A stretch of DNA of 64,000 nt from Akebia trifoliata (GCA_017979445.1 CM030705.1:10454679-10518678); one strand, 5' to 3'. Shown: positions 1 to 11,558, numbered from the stretch's first letter. Notes: generated by a model from the letters alone, not told the origin. Numbers and translations: made by a program.

Positions 1-310
1 AAAATAATATATAATATATAATATTTTATTTGATTAATTTTTATATAAATAATATAATATATTTATTTTATTTTATTTATTTATTATATAAATAATATAA
101 TATATAATAATTTTTTTTAATAATGAAAAATCAATTGGATAAGAAAAAAATATGTTTTTTTATTTTATTATATATATATATATATACAAATTATTTGAAT
201 TCTAATCGGATATTATCCAATATCCGATAGGATAATTGGATTCGAATTCGGATATCAAATACAAGATTTTGGATTTGGATTTAGATATTGTTGTATCTAA
301 ACCAATATGC
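1..310 (-). mobile_element. Truncated hAT-type MITE at the window edge
   Basis: Contains TTATTTGAATTCTAATCGGA and ATTATCCAATATCCGATAGG, the inverse of the centre of the complete element at 59809-60232. The left part lies outside the window and the right end is eroded. Confidence 0.65.
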
Positions 311-1478
311 CCCCGTTTACAACCTTAGGTTTGGTGGCCAAGTAAAGAAAGGTTTGATATTGCCTCAATGTATGATACCTAAGTAATTCATTGACTTTAC
401 TCAGTATAGAGTATCTGAGTCAAGTTGAGGATTTGCCCATTCAAGGCAAGGAGGGGCGGTCCAGAGAAGAATAATGGGACGAGCTATCTTGAGTTAAAAT
501 CGGAAAATAATATCGAGAATTTTGGAGTGGTTGAATGTATCAATCACATTCTTTCGTAAAGGAATCACTTCTTAGTAAGGAAGAACTTTTCATTTAGAAG
601 CCCAATGATTTAGAGGAAATATGAGTTCAAATCCCATGAATAAGGAAAATGGTGATGTGGCTAAAGAGGGAGTTAAGGAAACGGTTTGCTCCATAAATAA
701 GAAAGGAGGCTTTGAGAGAAAGGACTTTTGGAAGGTGGTCAAAGTTATTAAATAATATTTACTATAACTTTAATTTAAAAATAAGCGTCGGAAGGTGTTT
801 AACAGGTACCACTAGTACTCTTACATGTGCGTGTAGGAAGAGAGCCCAGGAGTTGTTCGAGGTAAATCAGCAAAAAGGACTCTAATTTAAAACCACCCAC
901 TACATTTGAACATTAAGTTCATTGCTTCCGTAATTGGAGTGATCGCAAAACATTGTCAAATTATCTTTTTCATGTATATTCCTGGCTTACAAAGGTATTC
1001 ATGTAAAATACCTGAATTTGTTGTTAACAAAAGAGGCAATTAAGATGTTAAATGTACAACTAACTGCAATGCCAATGCATTTTAATTGTGGCTTCTTGAA
1101 CTAATTGTGTGGCCCCTACTCTTGATTTTGTCCTAAATTTAGATGATAATTTGATTATTAGATCCCACGGTTGAATCTACAGATACAATCTAGTCTTAAT
1201 TTTTGCAAATTGTAGGGTTTTCTAAGCTTAGGATCACGTGTAGACCTTCATTGGTTAACAATTCATAAATTTTCAAATCCTTGACTTTCTTGCGTTGTGT
1301 CCTGCTCATAATAACACTCTTGAGAACGTTGATATGTTCCAACTTCCAAGTTTCGTGCCCCACTCATTTTACATGAAGGATCTTATGGAGTCCAATACCT
1401 CCTTATAAATCCCACATGTAATCCAATGTAACGGGTTCCTTCAAAATTTTGAAGCGGGCAGGTGTAATCCAATGCAAC
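311..1478. other. No gene seen
   Basis: Unremarkable sequence. About 600-870 has a B-box-like GAGTTCAAATCCC and a TACATGTGCGTGTAGGAAG motif and may be an old SINE, but no tail or duplication was found. Confidence 0.35.
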
Positions 1479-1529
1479 GGTTCCTTCACAATTTGAAGCA
1501 GGTTGCCCGTTTCAAATTGTGAAGGAACC
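1479..1529. repeat. Perfect 19-bp inverted repeat with 13-base loop
   Basis: GGTTCCTTCACAATTTGAA at 1479-1497 is the exact inverse of 1511-1529. Related but imperfect copies of the arms occur at about 1436-1458 and 1628-1660, next to repeated AAATCCCACRTGTAATC words, so it sits in a small local repeat cluster (1385-1665). Confidence 0.85.
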
Positions 1530-2160
1530 CTCTTCATTTGAAGACACGTGGTGTTTTAAATTTATTTCACATCCCTACGTTTCTTCCAAAATTTGAAATA
1601 TTTCCTTATAAATCCCACGTGTAATCTAATGCAAATTTTGAAGCGGGCTGCGACTTCAAAGTTTTTTCCATATGTTAGGTTAATGTCACTGGATGCTTGT
1701 CAGTCAAATCTGGATCGTATGCACATGTAGGAGGCATGCCCACAATCATTCTACATGTGGAGCTCTATTCGCCGCCGATTTATAGTTGAGGTCCATCTGT
1801 ACTTATGATCTTGAATCGGTGCCTCCAAGATTCAAACCTCAAATATATTCAAATTAGTTGATCAATGTTTTAGTTTAGCTGAAGGTCGATCAATCAACGC
1901 AGGTGTTGATCCATTAAAATATTTCCTCTTCGTAACAATAGCAGAAATTCGTGTGACTGTCTCACTATCCCATGTCTCTTAATTGGAGACGGCCTGCCCC
2001 AAAGAAAAATTAAAAAAAAAAAAAAACACTAAAAACTTCATTGGATTTTCGATGAGATATGAAGGGGTGAATCATTTTGCCTTTTTAGTGAGAAGATGGT
2101 GTTTTTGAGTTTTCTGCCAAGGATTATCCCAAGAGGTAAGTGATCTCCTTTTATTTTTAA
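1530..2160. other. No gene seen
   Basis: Only the tail of the local repeat cluster (to about 1665) and a 20-base A-rich run at about 2009-2026. Confidence 0.4.
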
Positions 2161-2245
2161 ATTTTTTTTTTTTTTTTAATGAGTAAATTGGACTTAAACC
2201 CACAACCTCAAAGTTGTTTTGCAATGTGTTAGACCAACAGAGGTA
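2161..2245 (-). mobile_element. Short tRNA-derived SINE remnant
   Basis: A T-run at 2164-2178 is followed, on the minus strand, by a tRNA-like head: CTGTTGGTCTAACACATTGC (A-box region) and GTTGTGGGTTTAAGTCC (B-box). The same unit occurs at 23636-23735. Confidence 0.55.
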
Positions 2246-2807
2246 TGGATCTAAAACCCTAGGAGTAACTTTAAGGGGAAACTCTATTTTGATATTCCAT
2301 AGTGGAGGATGTGAGCATTATGGATTATCATTCTGGATATTTAAGGTGTTTGTACTCCAACAGGTGCCTTCCAAAATGGTGACTTATAAATGTTTTAATT
2401 TATTTTTTAATTTAATCCAAAATGAAAATCCTATCAACTATCAAGAATTTGAAACCAAAAAAGAAAAATGGAATAGCTCTAAATGTCTTGCATTTTGGAG
2501 TTTGAAAACTTAAAGTTCCAAAATGGAGAAGAGGGTTTGGAAAACTGCGTTAGAGATCCCTTTAATGTATTATGCACTCCGAAATGGTAGTTGAGGGAAA
2601 TGGAAGAGGTTTTGGCAGATGTGTTGAAGTTGCTCTAAATGGTCCTTTTTTTAACATCCTCTAAAAGCTGTACTTAATTTGTATTAGTGCTGGGTATCCT
2701 ACATCTCTTTTGGGATGTGGACCAATTCTTAAGGAGGCATGAAATTTGAATTTTTTTTTCTTCTTATTTTGATAGTGAAAATTTTGCCATATATATATAT
2801 ATATTGG

Positions 2808-3458
2808 GAAAAATTACTTAAAACCCCTCGTGGAGGGATTTCTTTCTAAATAGTCCCTAAATTTTGGGCAGTCTCTTAATAGTCAATGTAGTAATTTTTC
2901 TATTCTTAACGGTCTCTAGACCTCATCTCCCACATTCCTCATGATTGAACGTTCTAACAATTCGAACTCATCGTTTTCATCAAAAAAATTAGATTTTTAG
3001 TTTCTCAATCGAGTTTTAGAGACTTCATATAGTCAAAAATGATTTAAAAACAAAGAAGAAATCATTTTTAAGGGTTTTCTCAAACATTTTGAAGATGTAT
3101 GTAAAAAAGCATGATTTTTTCATTTTTTTTCTTAATTTTTATATGAAAATTGATCAAAAGTTGAAATCATCTAAACAAGTCATTATCTCAAGTTTTTAGT
3201 ATATATTTTCATGTATTTTAGTAAAAAAAAAACTCAGAAATTAAAAATGGGTGGATTTTACCAGTGTCGAGCTCACCACTTTTTATTTTAAAAGTGATGA
3301 ACTCGACAGTAAATAAACAAGCAGTGAGTTCGCCAATAGTGAGGGCTAGTTAGAAAAGAAAAGTTTACTAAATGTCCTGCTCCGACAAAATTACCGTTGA
3401 AAATTTAGGGACCATTTAAAAAGAAGTCCCTCCATGAGGTCCTTTAAGTAATTTTTTC
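2808..3458. mobile_element. Long-TIR non-autonomous DNA element
   Basis: About 58 bases at 2808-2865 (GAAAAATTACTTAAA ... GTCCCTAAATTTT) are the inverse of 3401-3458 with few differences. The 651-bp interior has no coding content. TIR length suggests a Mutator-like MITE, but a 9-bp target duplication could not be read next to the AT-rich flanks. Confidence 0.75.
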
Positions 3459-4427
3459 ATTTTTTCGCACACAAAACTCATTTTGGTTTGATTAGGGTTC
3501 GTGGGGTTCATTTAAGATTTGTGACCTCCCCAAGAAATCATAGAAGAAATTGATAGTGCCAGATATTCTAGAAGAAGGAAGATGGCTCTCATAAGCATTC
3601 AGGTGAACAAATTGAACTTGAATATCTTGAAGGAAGTCCTTATTATTCTGAGGTCAAATAAAGTATCCACAGGCATAACGGAAAGAACGCCAGCCATTAT
3701 TCTCATTGTCTTTACAAATTTCTTAAGACTTGACATCTTCAAAGTCAATGTAAAGTATTAGTTTTATTCATTATTCTTTTCTTCTTCCTTTATCTCTAAT
3801 GCAATGATGTGTCTTGACCGGCTGTACGTAGTTGAAAGAGTTCACATTTCACAAAAGATAAATAATATGGAAAGGAAAACTAATGCATCAAAAAGACTAG
3901 CAAAATGGGATCATTGATGGGTAATAGATGGAATCTTACCTCTAAGCAAATACCAATCCTTGGCAGAAAAATTATTGGAGAACTATCATGTCAATTATGA
4001 AATATTCATCTTGACAAGAAATTATCTACATATTAAAATATTTGTATATAACAAGCACAAGGGATAAATGGCTCGTCATGCAATCAGCATAATTTATCTT
4101 ATTGATAAATGGATGTCTTATGCCATGAATCTGAGACAATAAGAGAACAATAGCCTGATAAGTATTTGATTTGTCAATCCATGTGACCATTTTAGGCACC
4201 AAATAAAATTCATCATTGATTTAATAATTGATCAGGTGAATGTTAAGAGGGGAAGATATTATCAAATGATTCTCACAGAAAACTCATCCTTGGAAAAATT
4301 TACTAGGATCAAACCTACATATTAGCCCCTCATATTATCTCAAAGCATCAATGGACCGGGATGGGTTTTGGCATAGACAAGCCAATATTAATTGGGTGAA
4401 TTGGGAGAGGGGTTGTTAAATGTTGAC

Positions 4428-4431
<4 letters not shown>
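3459..4431. other. No gene seen
   Basis: AT-rich sequence without recognisable coding or repeat structure. Confidence 0.4.

Positions 4432-4459
<28 letters not shown>
4432..4459. repeat. (GA)n microsatellite
   Basis: 14 uninterrupted GA units. Confidence 0.95.
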
Positions 4460-4462
<3 letters not shown>

Positions 4463-4582
4463 CCCCAACCCCTACAAAGGCTTGTGGGGGTCCATGTGGA
4501 CTGTCACATTCACCAAATAACACCTCAACCCTTCAAACTTTAATGCTTATATCAGATCTAAGAAAATATCTATATAATAAAA

Positions 4583-4724
4583 GAGTCATGCTAGAATAAC
4601 ATAGTGAGGGCATTTCTGACGTGAAAGTGTGTCAGAACCATAAATGTTTTTTATCGAGATCCTGTACTACACATTTCCTCATTAAAAATGTCCCCCACAA
4701 TGTTACTTTAACATTATCCATGAT
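4583..4724. mobile_element. Foldback MITE
   Basis: The left arm (CATGCTAGAATAACATAGTG, GGGCATTTCTGAC) pairs with the right arm (GTCCCCCACAATGTTACTTT, AACATTATCCATG). The centre holds CATAAATGTTTTTTATCG, nearly the same as in 55674-55851. The arm pattern is related to 59775-60352. Confidence 0.7.
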
Positions 4725-4804
4725 AAAACACAATGTTTGACATAAATGTCCAATCAAGTACAATGTTGTAGGAGGCAAATTCAACTACAAACCTCCCATC
4801 ATCT

Positions 4805-6275
4805 ACTTTTGTGGGTTAAACTCTCATCAAGTTATAGTGTAATGGGACCCACTTTATTTTCCTTATTTTTCACATCCTCTAATTTTATTATATTTTAGCT
4901 TCTACCCATTTAATCTATTTCATTATTTTTTATCTTTTACTCTTTTTATCTCATTTTTTTTTAATAATACCTCTTCAACTCTATTTTTTTTTTTATTAAC
5001 TTTTATCCCCTTAACTCAAAAAAGAATGCCCCATCTTCTAACTTTACTATATTTTCTTTTTTATCCCTTTAATTTATTTTATTATTTTTCATCTTTTACC
5101 CCTTTAGTGTATATTTGATTACATAGAAAATTAAAATCCAAGAAAAAATGGTGGTGAAAAAAATGGAAAGGTTGAAAAAACTAAATAATTGTTTGATGCT
5201 ATTTTTGAAAAAATAAGAGAGAAAAGAAGAAGAAGAAGAAGAAGACGAGAGTGGGAAGAGGACATAGTGGTGGTGGCAGTAATCGTGGGGGTGAAGGAAG
5301 AAGAAGAAAAAGGAAAGAAAGAGAGAGAGAAAGAAGGTAACTGATGATGGTGGCGACGACGACAACGGTGATGGTGATGACAACGATAATGACGATAAGG
5401 TTGGATGTGATGATGGGGAAGAAGAAGATATAAGTGGGGATGAAGAAGAAGATAATTTGGGAATGAAAAATTTAGATAGATTTCACTTTCCCACCTATAT
5501 GAGTGGGAAAGTGAAATGTATGTTTTTGTGGACTTTATTATTGGAGTGGAAAATGAATTTTCATGGAAAAATACAATCAAACATAGGAAAAATGTCATTT
5601 TCCATGAAAAATGAATTTTCACCCTATTTTCCATGTGCAATCAAACATACACTTAATTTCAATTTTTTTTTAATAATATCCATTTCATCAAGTATAATTT
5701 CTTGGGATCCACTTTATTTCATTTATTCCTCAACTCTAACTTTATTATATTTATTTTTTTACCATTTTAATCCATTTTATTATTTTTCATATTTTACCTT
5801 TTTAATCTTAATTTTTTTTTAATTTATAATAATACACCTTCAACTTTATTTTTTTTTTTTCATTTTTACTCCCTTAACCCAAGAAAGGATGCTCATGTTA
5901 TAGGTACGGATGAACTCTAATATATATTTATATTATAAAACACATTTGAATCAGAACAATTGTGTGTGACACGAACATTTAATCAACTACAACCATCATC
6001 TACTTAATCTACGATTTTATTTTTTAAACCTCCCATCAAGCTATACTATCATGGGACCAATTTTATTTTCTTTATTCTTCACCTCCTTTAATTTTACTAT
6101 ATTTTTTCTTCTGCTACTTTAATCCACTTTATTATTTTTCATCCCTTTAATCTTAATTTTTTTTTAATAATACCTCTCAAGTTCTATTTTTTTTTCACTT
6201 TTACCTCTTTAAACCTAAAAGATGATGCCCCCGTCTAACTTTACTATATTTTCTCGTTTACCCATTTAATCCACT
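4805..6275. repeat. Degenerate AT-rich tandem repeat (about 300-bp unit), left of the CACTA
   Basis: Phrases such as ATCAAG-x-TATAATGGGACCCA, TTTATTCTTCACATCCTCTA, TTTAATCCATTTTATTATTT and TTTAATAATACC-x-TCAAC recur in the same order at about 4830, 5680 and 6045, and again after the CACTA at 15645-15870. The array is interrupted by the Tourist-like element at 5107-5652. Confidence 0.7.
5107..5652. mobile_element. Tourist-like (PIF/Harbinger) MITE with purine-rich core
   Basis: The ends GTGTATATTTGATTACATAG and CAATCAAACATACAC form an inverted repeat of about 28 bases, and each end is flanked by TTA (5104-5106, 5653-5655), the PIF/Harbinger target type. The interior contains a (GAA)n and GAT/GAC-rich run (about 5220-5450) that produces long but meaningless open frames on both strands. 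Confidence 0.75.
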
Positions 6276-6287
6276 CACTACGTCATA
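6276..6287 (+). repeat. Left terminal inverted repeat of the CACTA element
   Basis: CACTACGTCATA, exact inverse of 15630-15641, preceded by the ACT target duplication at 6273-6275. The following 100 bases hold inverted CGTCG/CGACGG motifs. Confidence 0.95.
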
Positions 6288-6479
6288 ATGGGTAAAAATC
6301 GACGCGGTTTTTTCGGAAAAACGACAGTTTTGAGCCGTCGTTTTAAGCGACGGATTCCCACAGTCGCTAATCAGGGAAAAATGTTTTTTTCCGCCTCAAA
6401 CTCGACTCGACTCAGACGCTTTTTCGTTCGACTCAACTCGTATCGGTATTATTCGATCGACTCAACTCGTATCAGTTTC

Positions 6480-6925
6480 GTTCGATCACTCTCTCTGTCT
6501 TTCTGTTTCTCGACTCTCTCTGTCTCTCTCTCTTTCACTCACTGGTTTGTCTACGATCGAAACTCTCTCTCTCTGTCTCTCTCACTCATCGGTATTGTTT
6601 GATCGAATCTCCCTCTTTCACTCGTTGGTTTTCGATCGATCTACTCTCTCTCTTTCACTCACTTGTTTTAGTTCGATCGGTTCTCTCTCTTTCACTCACA
6701 TTAGATTTCGTTCGATCGACTCTCTTTCACTCACAGAATCGATCTAGTTTTGAACATTAATTCTTCGCTCGATCTCTCACTCACAGAATCTCAGATTTTA
6801 AAGAACAATAACTAGGGTTTCCAGACGCGATCAGATTTCAAAATCATTGATCTAGGGTTCGATCTCTCTCGATTCTCTCAAATTACCAGGGTCATCTTTA
6901 ATAGATTTGAAGAAGAAAGAGGTAC
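6480..6925 (+). promoter_or_regulatory. CT-rich leader-like segment with putative 5' UTR intron donor inside the CACTA
   Basis: Repeats of CTCTCT, TTTCACTCAC and GATCGA run from about 6480 to 6770, followed by AGGGTTT motifs and a purine-rich end AAGAAAGAG directly before GTACGG at about 6923. This looks like a plant 5' leader ending in a splice donor; the next 1.4 kb is T-rich, intron-like, and leads to the acceptor of the PHD exon at 8396. No TATA box was identified. Whether it was captured with a gene or belongs to the transposon is unknown. Confidence 0.4.
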
Positions 6926-8395
6926 GGATTCGCCCATCTCAAATTATTTCTTATGTTTGAAAGCATTAAAGATTTTTTAATTGAAGAAAGAGGCTATTTT
7001 CTTGCTTTTTTGAATGTTTCATCGCTTTTTTATAGGTTATATTGGTTTTATTCTGTAGATCTGCTTTCGCTGCTTTTTTTTCTTCTTAAAATCGGTTAGA
7101 TTTTGATTTTTAAGCATCTGTGTCTTTTGTGGTTGTTCTGTTGTTGAAGATTTCTTAGTATGGATATGGTTTCTTTGAGTTGGATTGTTAAAGTCTAGTG
7201 GAAGCATATTCATCCATAAATGCCACAATGTTTTTTTTGTGTTTTTGCTGCAAATGATTGTGTTCTTGAAGATTCGCTCTGATTTCTTGGTATTTTTTCA
7301 AAGATACAATCAAATCATTTCCTTTCCTTGGAGGTCTGTTTGAAATTTGAATGTTTTGAAATCTCCGATTTTAAGTGTTCTTATTTTGAACTCCAATCTC
7401 TGTAGTATTCTTCTGATTTCTAATTGTAATAATTCATATCATGTTCACAGAACTAAGATCCACCAACAAATCCCTTGCCACGATTGAGTTTTCTAACACT
7501 ATTGTGACTAAACAACTAGAAGTTAATCTAAAACTAATATTTGAAAGACTTTAGTAGTTCTAATCTGTTCATTTCTGGGGGAATGATTTGGAAAACTTGT
7601 AAAATGACAAATTAACATTGGTAGTCTGCAACCTATTTTATCTTTTCCAATTACATATCCAGGTCATGGGAAGTTCGCTCCTTATTCTCAGGCCCAACTT
7701 TTTTTGTGTAGCTTTCATTTAAAGGCTATAGGGCGGACATTTATGTAGTTTAGTTCACTTTTACACGTTGAAGAAAAATAAATACTTAAATTCAATAAGC
7801 TGGTTTTCTAATGTAAAGGTGAACCAAGACCAAGAGTGGCTCAAAAACTCATTAGATCAATGGCCGGAAAAAGTATATCATTGTAGGCATGCTATGGAAA
7901 TCATATGAATCAGATCTTAATCTATCATATGGATCTACCTTAACCAACATGTAATCATATATACATGCAGGTAAAGAAAATCAATTATTTTTCTTTTCAC
8001 ACCGAGGATTAAATGTAGGTGACACATTCTTATACTTTGTTACAACTCACGACTAAAATAGAGCATACTTCTCTAAATTTAAACCTCACGACATGATAGT
8101 AAAGAATTAATTTATCCTCTAATCAGAAAACATGTTCAATATGTTCGAGTCTGATTCCTCAATCTTCTTCAATTTCTACCATGGTTTTAAATATTGTCCG
8201 AGACCAATATTTCAGTAAATAGTTTGCAGATTTCATTGGGATACATAATACCACATGATAGATAGTTAATGATGTTCCAGTGTTTACTTTTCTGTCTCTA
8301 AAAACTTGAGATACATATGTTTTGTTTATTACTAAATTTCTGCCTTTTTTTCATATATAGAGTTGAATATTCACAGCTTTTTGTTTTATGTTTAG
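6926..8395 (+). other. Intron-like T-rich stretch of the CACTA element
   Basis: T-rich sequence between the putative leader donor and the PHD exon acceptor. One open stretch at about 7450-7551 follows a CAG (encoding ELRSTNKSLATIEF and onward) and ends in a stop; I do not recognise it. Otherwise nothing coding is seen. Confidence 0.35.
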
Positions 8396-8519
8396 ATTTT
8401 CTGCGCAAAATGCAAGCTACGAGATGCTTTTCCAAAAAATGACATTATACTGTGTGATGGGACTTGCAATTGTGTTTTCCACCAGAAATGTCTGGAACCT
8501 CCATTAGCTACTGAAAATA
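8396..8519 (+). pseudogene. Captured PHD-finger exon of a PRHA/HAT3.1-type homeodomain protein
   Basis: A 124-bp exon bounded by a TTTAG acceptor (8391-8395) and a GTAAGT donor (8520-8525). It encodes [20 protein letters not shown], then [17 protein letters not shown]. The spacing C-x2-C, C-x3-C (with an extra Cys) and H-x2-C is the first three-quarters of a C4HC3 PHD finger. The wording is close to plant pathogenesis-related homeodomain (PRHA) proteins, where PHD fingers bind histone tails. The final C-x2-C of the finger, which would lie in the next exon, was not found, and no homeodomain is present. Reading through the donor hits a stop at once. The exon itself is uninterrupted, with intact splice sites, so it could still be spliced into a chimeric transcript. 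Confidence 0.88.
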
Positions 8520-8756
8520 GTAAGTGATTCTTCTCAATTCAGTTAGCTTCTCAGGTGTAGTTGTTAGGGATTGGGTTCGTTTGGTAGCTTGAACTTTAAA
8601 CAAAATATTAGCCTGATTAGTAACTTTAAAATATTTTATTTTTGTTGATTGGAATAAATTTCATCAAAGAGATTTCTATATACTAGGTTTCCAACAAGCA
8701 TTATGCTCCTCAAAGGTGGGTGAGGGTGTGGTTGGCAGAATCAAAGGTGGTCTTGT

Positions 8757-10008
8757 GAGGAATGCAGGGTCGCGTGCCTGAATAATTGTTCTTGTATGGC
8801 TTACACTAGTCCGTATATTACTCGAGGAAGTATTGGCTGTGTGATCTGGTTCGGTGACCTTATTGATATAAAAAGATGAATGTTGCTGGACAAGATCTTT
8901 ACATTCGAATGGCAGCTTCTGAACTAGGTATGGATGTGTTCTTGTTTTCTCTTAATCCCAATTGTTTTCTAATGTGACAGTGTTGGAGGAAATCTCTATC
9001 TCCAATTTTCTGCTTCAAAGCTTTCTAATTCTGAAGGTAAGAAGACAGGAAGGTTTAGTTGGGTTATAAGTATATTAAGTGTGTCAAATTCTCCTCACAA
9101 CCATACCATATTGTGGAAACTACCCAAGAAAGAATAAATGATATATGCAACTATTCTTCTCATTAGAGCTGTACCATATCCTTTGGTTATCTAAATTGTG
9201 GGATTGCATAAGAGATTTGAAAGCATGTACGATCATGGCCATATGACGACTTGAATCATCTCCATGTGGTCTAAATTTATAATCGTGGGAGAGGTTTCGT
9301 TAGTGAACACTCTCATCACTACTCGACATAGTATTTGGTGGTCAAACGCAATATATGTGCCTTTGTGAAATGTTATTTTCCATTTTTATCCTGTTTGCAT
9401 ATTGAGCCTAGCAATCCTTTTTTTTTCTTTTAATGGAGAGGTAATTGAAGGAATTCTAGAATAAACGAGGAAATCTCTCCAGCCATTTTAACATCCTCCT
9501 TTCTTTTTGACATTATTTGATGTGTGATGGTTATTCTTGGACTAACAAAGACTTAGTGTTTGGTTCAGGAAACAAGATTCCCTCATCAACTGAAGGAAAG
9601 AAGACTTCGGTTTCAGATTCGGGAAATAGGCATATACGGGCATTTGTTAGAGTGCCCATTCTTATAACAATGTTTATCTCAATATCCTTCATGTGTCACG
9701 TATGGAGGAGAAAGCTCAAATCAAAAGGTAAGGATATCATTTTGGCAGCAAATGAAGAATCAATTTCCTTGCTTAGGAAGTAATGTCCATCTATTTGAAA
9801 CAGAGAAGGAAACAAACCAGGATTTGTTATTGTTTGATTCGTCTATTGGCTCTAAAGCTACAACTAATGGACACACTGATGTAAATAAACTTGGGAAAGG
9901 TGGGAACAAGAGTTGCCGTTATTCAGTTTTGCAAGCATAGCTGCAGCTACAGATAACTTCTCTGCTTCAAATAAGCTAGGAGAGGGTGGATTTGGACCTG
10001 TTTACAAG
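8757..10008 (+). pseudogene. Captured three-exon fragment of a G-type lectin S-receptor-like serine/threonine kinase
   Basis: Exon 1 (8757-8927) encodes the end of the PAN/apple domain: EECRVACLNNCSCMAYTSPY, GCVIWFGDLIDI, then after a one-base frameshift near 8873 GQDLYIRMAASEL, with donor GTATGG at 8928. Exon 2 (about 9569-9727) encodes the juxtamembrane and transmembrane part (NKIPSSTEGKKTSVSDSG, then a hydrophobic run about AFVRVPILITMFISISFMC, then basic WRRKLKSK), with donor GTAAGG at 9728. Exon 3 (9804-10008) encodes EKETNQDLLLFDSSIGS, then after a frameshift near 9908 [20 protein letters not shown] and the start of the kinase glycine loop ([11 protein letters not shown]), with donor at 10009. 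The B-lectin domain, S-locus domain and the rest of the kinase are missing. Introns are retained, so the piece was copied as DNA. It cannot make a functional receptor. Confidence 0.92.
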
Positions 10009-10233
10009 GTAACCATTAGAATAAGTGTGATCCTCTTAGTATGCGAATTAAGAAATATAGGCTAAAATGTTTTCTTAATCAACACACTTAAAAATTATTT
10101 TATTTTCGATCCCATAAAAATTATTGATGGTATCATAGGTGACTCTTTTATGCAAGCATATATATATATATAGATATTATTTTATCTATTATTTTTTGTG
10201 TGTGTTATTTATTCTTGGATTGGATTACGTGGA

Positions 10234-10320
10234 CAGCCACAACCACAGGTGCAGCCGTCACCCACAATGTATTCGGTGCCAGTGGCCTATAGTGCTGAAA
10301 GAAATGGGGACAGAATTTAG
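10234..10320 (+). pseudogene. Possible captured fragment, unidentified Gln/Pro-rich peptide
   Basis: After a CAG an open stretch encodes QPQPQVQPSPTMYSVPVAYS and ends at a stop at 10318. Base composition is clearly higher in GC than the flanks, and the preceding 40 bases are T-rich like an intron end. I do not recognise the source. It may be one more captured exon or chance. Confidence 0.3.
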
Positions 10321-10860
10321 TAGTGTTAGAATTAGAAACTGAGAGATACTTTATCTCATTGGTTTTTAAGAAAAAATGCAGCACTGATTCTTATTCTCTT
10401 ATTGGTTTTTTGTTTTATGCAAAGATCAAGATACATTAGTAACTATAGGTGTTGATATTGCATTGAATGTGGTTGGAAATTTGTGCCATTTAAATCTTGT
10501 TCATTTGTAGGTGTTCTAGCGTGAAAATTATTGAGGTCTATTATTGGGTTGGCCGTGAGTTGAGTACTAATGCAGATTGTGTTTTTTGTTGCCACGATGG
10601 GAGAAGTTTGGTTAATGGGTGTGTTCTTGGCAGATTTTAATTGAAGACAAGGGGTATTTGGGTCTTTACATGGTGCTAGTTGGGGTCTAGGTATGAAAGG
10701 CGTTACGACCATTTGCTTCTGATTGTGTTTTATTTCCAAGCAACTATGTGACTCAATTTCATTTGTTAGTGTCCAATTGCTTCTATTAAAGTTTGTTTAA
10801 TAATGAAATTTCAATTTATAATACAAATTTTGAGTTGTTTAGCTTAATTTGGAGCTTGAT
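10321..10860. other. Unassigned interior of the CACTA element
   Basis: T/G-rich sequence without recognisable coding content. An open reverse-strand frame at 10443-10739 has no visible domain and is probably accidental. Confidence 0.4.
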
Positions 10861-10862
10861 TT

Positions 10863-10967
10863 ATGATTTTTCTTTTGTTTTTTTTATTTTTCTGATTTTT
10901 TTATTATTATTTCGTTTATTGTGATTGGTGAATTAGAGGACCGTGCTATTGTTTGTTAAACCTCCAA
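10863..10967 (+). repeat. Internal direct repeat of the CACTA, copy 1
   Basis: About 105 bases (from ATGATTTTTCTTTTG to GTTTGTTAAACCTCCAAA) recur at 15212-15308 with a few small indels. Each copy lies immediately ahead of a CACTA-type subterminal zone, so the two copies look like two versions of the same 3' region. Confidence 0.85.
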
Positions 10968-10969
10968 AT

Positions 10970-11117
10970 TCGACGGTCATACTCTATGGAATTTTTTTTG
11001 TTTTTTTTAAAGTTAATTCTCTAAAAATTTGATAGTCCATGGCCGTAAAAAAAAAAAATCTACAAGAAAATATTTGACGGGCTAAGACTGTCAAATATGG
11101 GCTTTTTTCACATAGTG
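10970..11117 (+). mobile_element. Embedded second CACTA-type 3' terminus
   Basis: The segment ends in TTTTTTCACATAGTG (inverse CACTATGTG) and holds GACGG and TGACGGGCTAAGACTGTC pairs, the pattern seen at the right ends of the small CACTA elements at 30577-30855 and 39116-39328. No matching left end was found next to it, so it is a remnant or part of a composite element. Confidence 0.6.
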
Positions 11118-11558
11118 CATACCACTTATTGCGACATGGACAAAGGAAATGTTTTCACCGTTCCTTCAAAATAATTAATTAAAAGTCTATTGGAAACATA
11201 TTAGAAGCTTAATATTAGATGTCACGATCATTATAAGCTTTGATGTAAGAATTTAGATATATCTTAAGATTTGAGTGCCTTTTTGATTGGCTAAACTTTC
11301 TTTCATTTAATATTAGAGTTCTAAATCCATGCCTATACTAAGCAATGCTGTAACTTTAGCAATACATGTTGTTGCGTGCCTTCCCTAGTCAGAATAACTA
11401 CTACTTCATAGGTTAACAATATTCTCAAGATTCTACATCCCACCTCCAATTTTATTTATATAAAACAAAAACCCTACATCGTCCAATTTCTGCATTTACA
11501 ATTTGTTTTCAGACTTTTTTCCACAGTCTAGAAGCTTATTATTAAATGGCATATGATT

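Noticed and set aside
5096..5640. Long overlapping reverse-strand open frames rich in Ser, His and Phe
   Set aside because: They are translations of a purine-rich (GAA/GAT)n core of a Tourist-like MITE with TTA target duplications; low complexity explains the openness.
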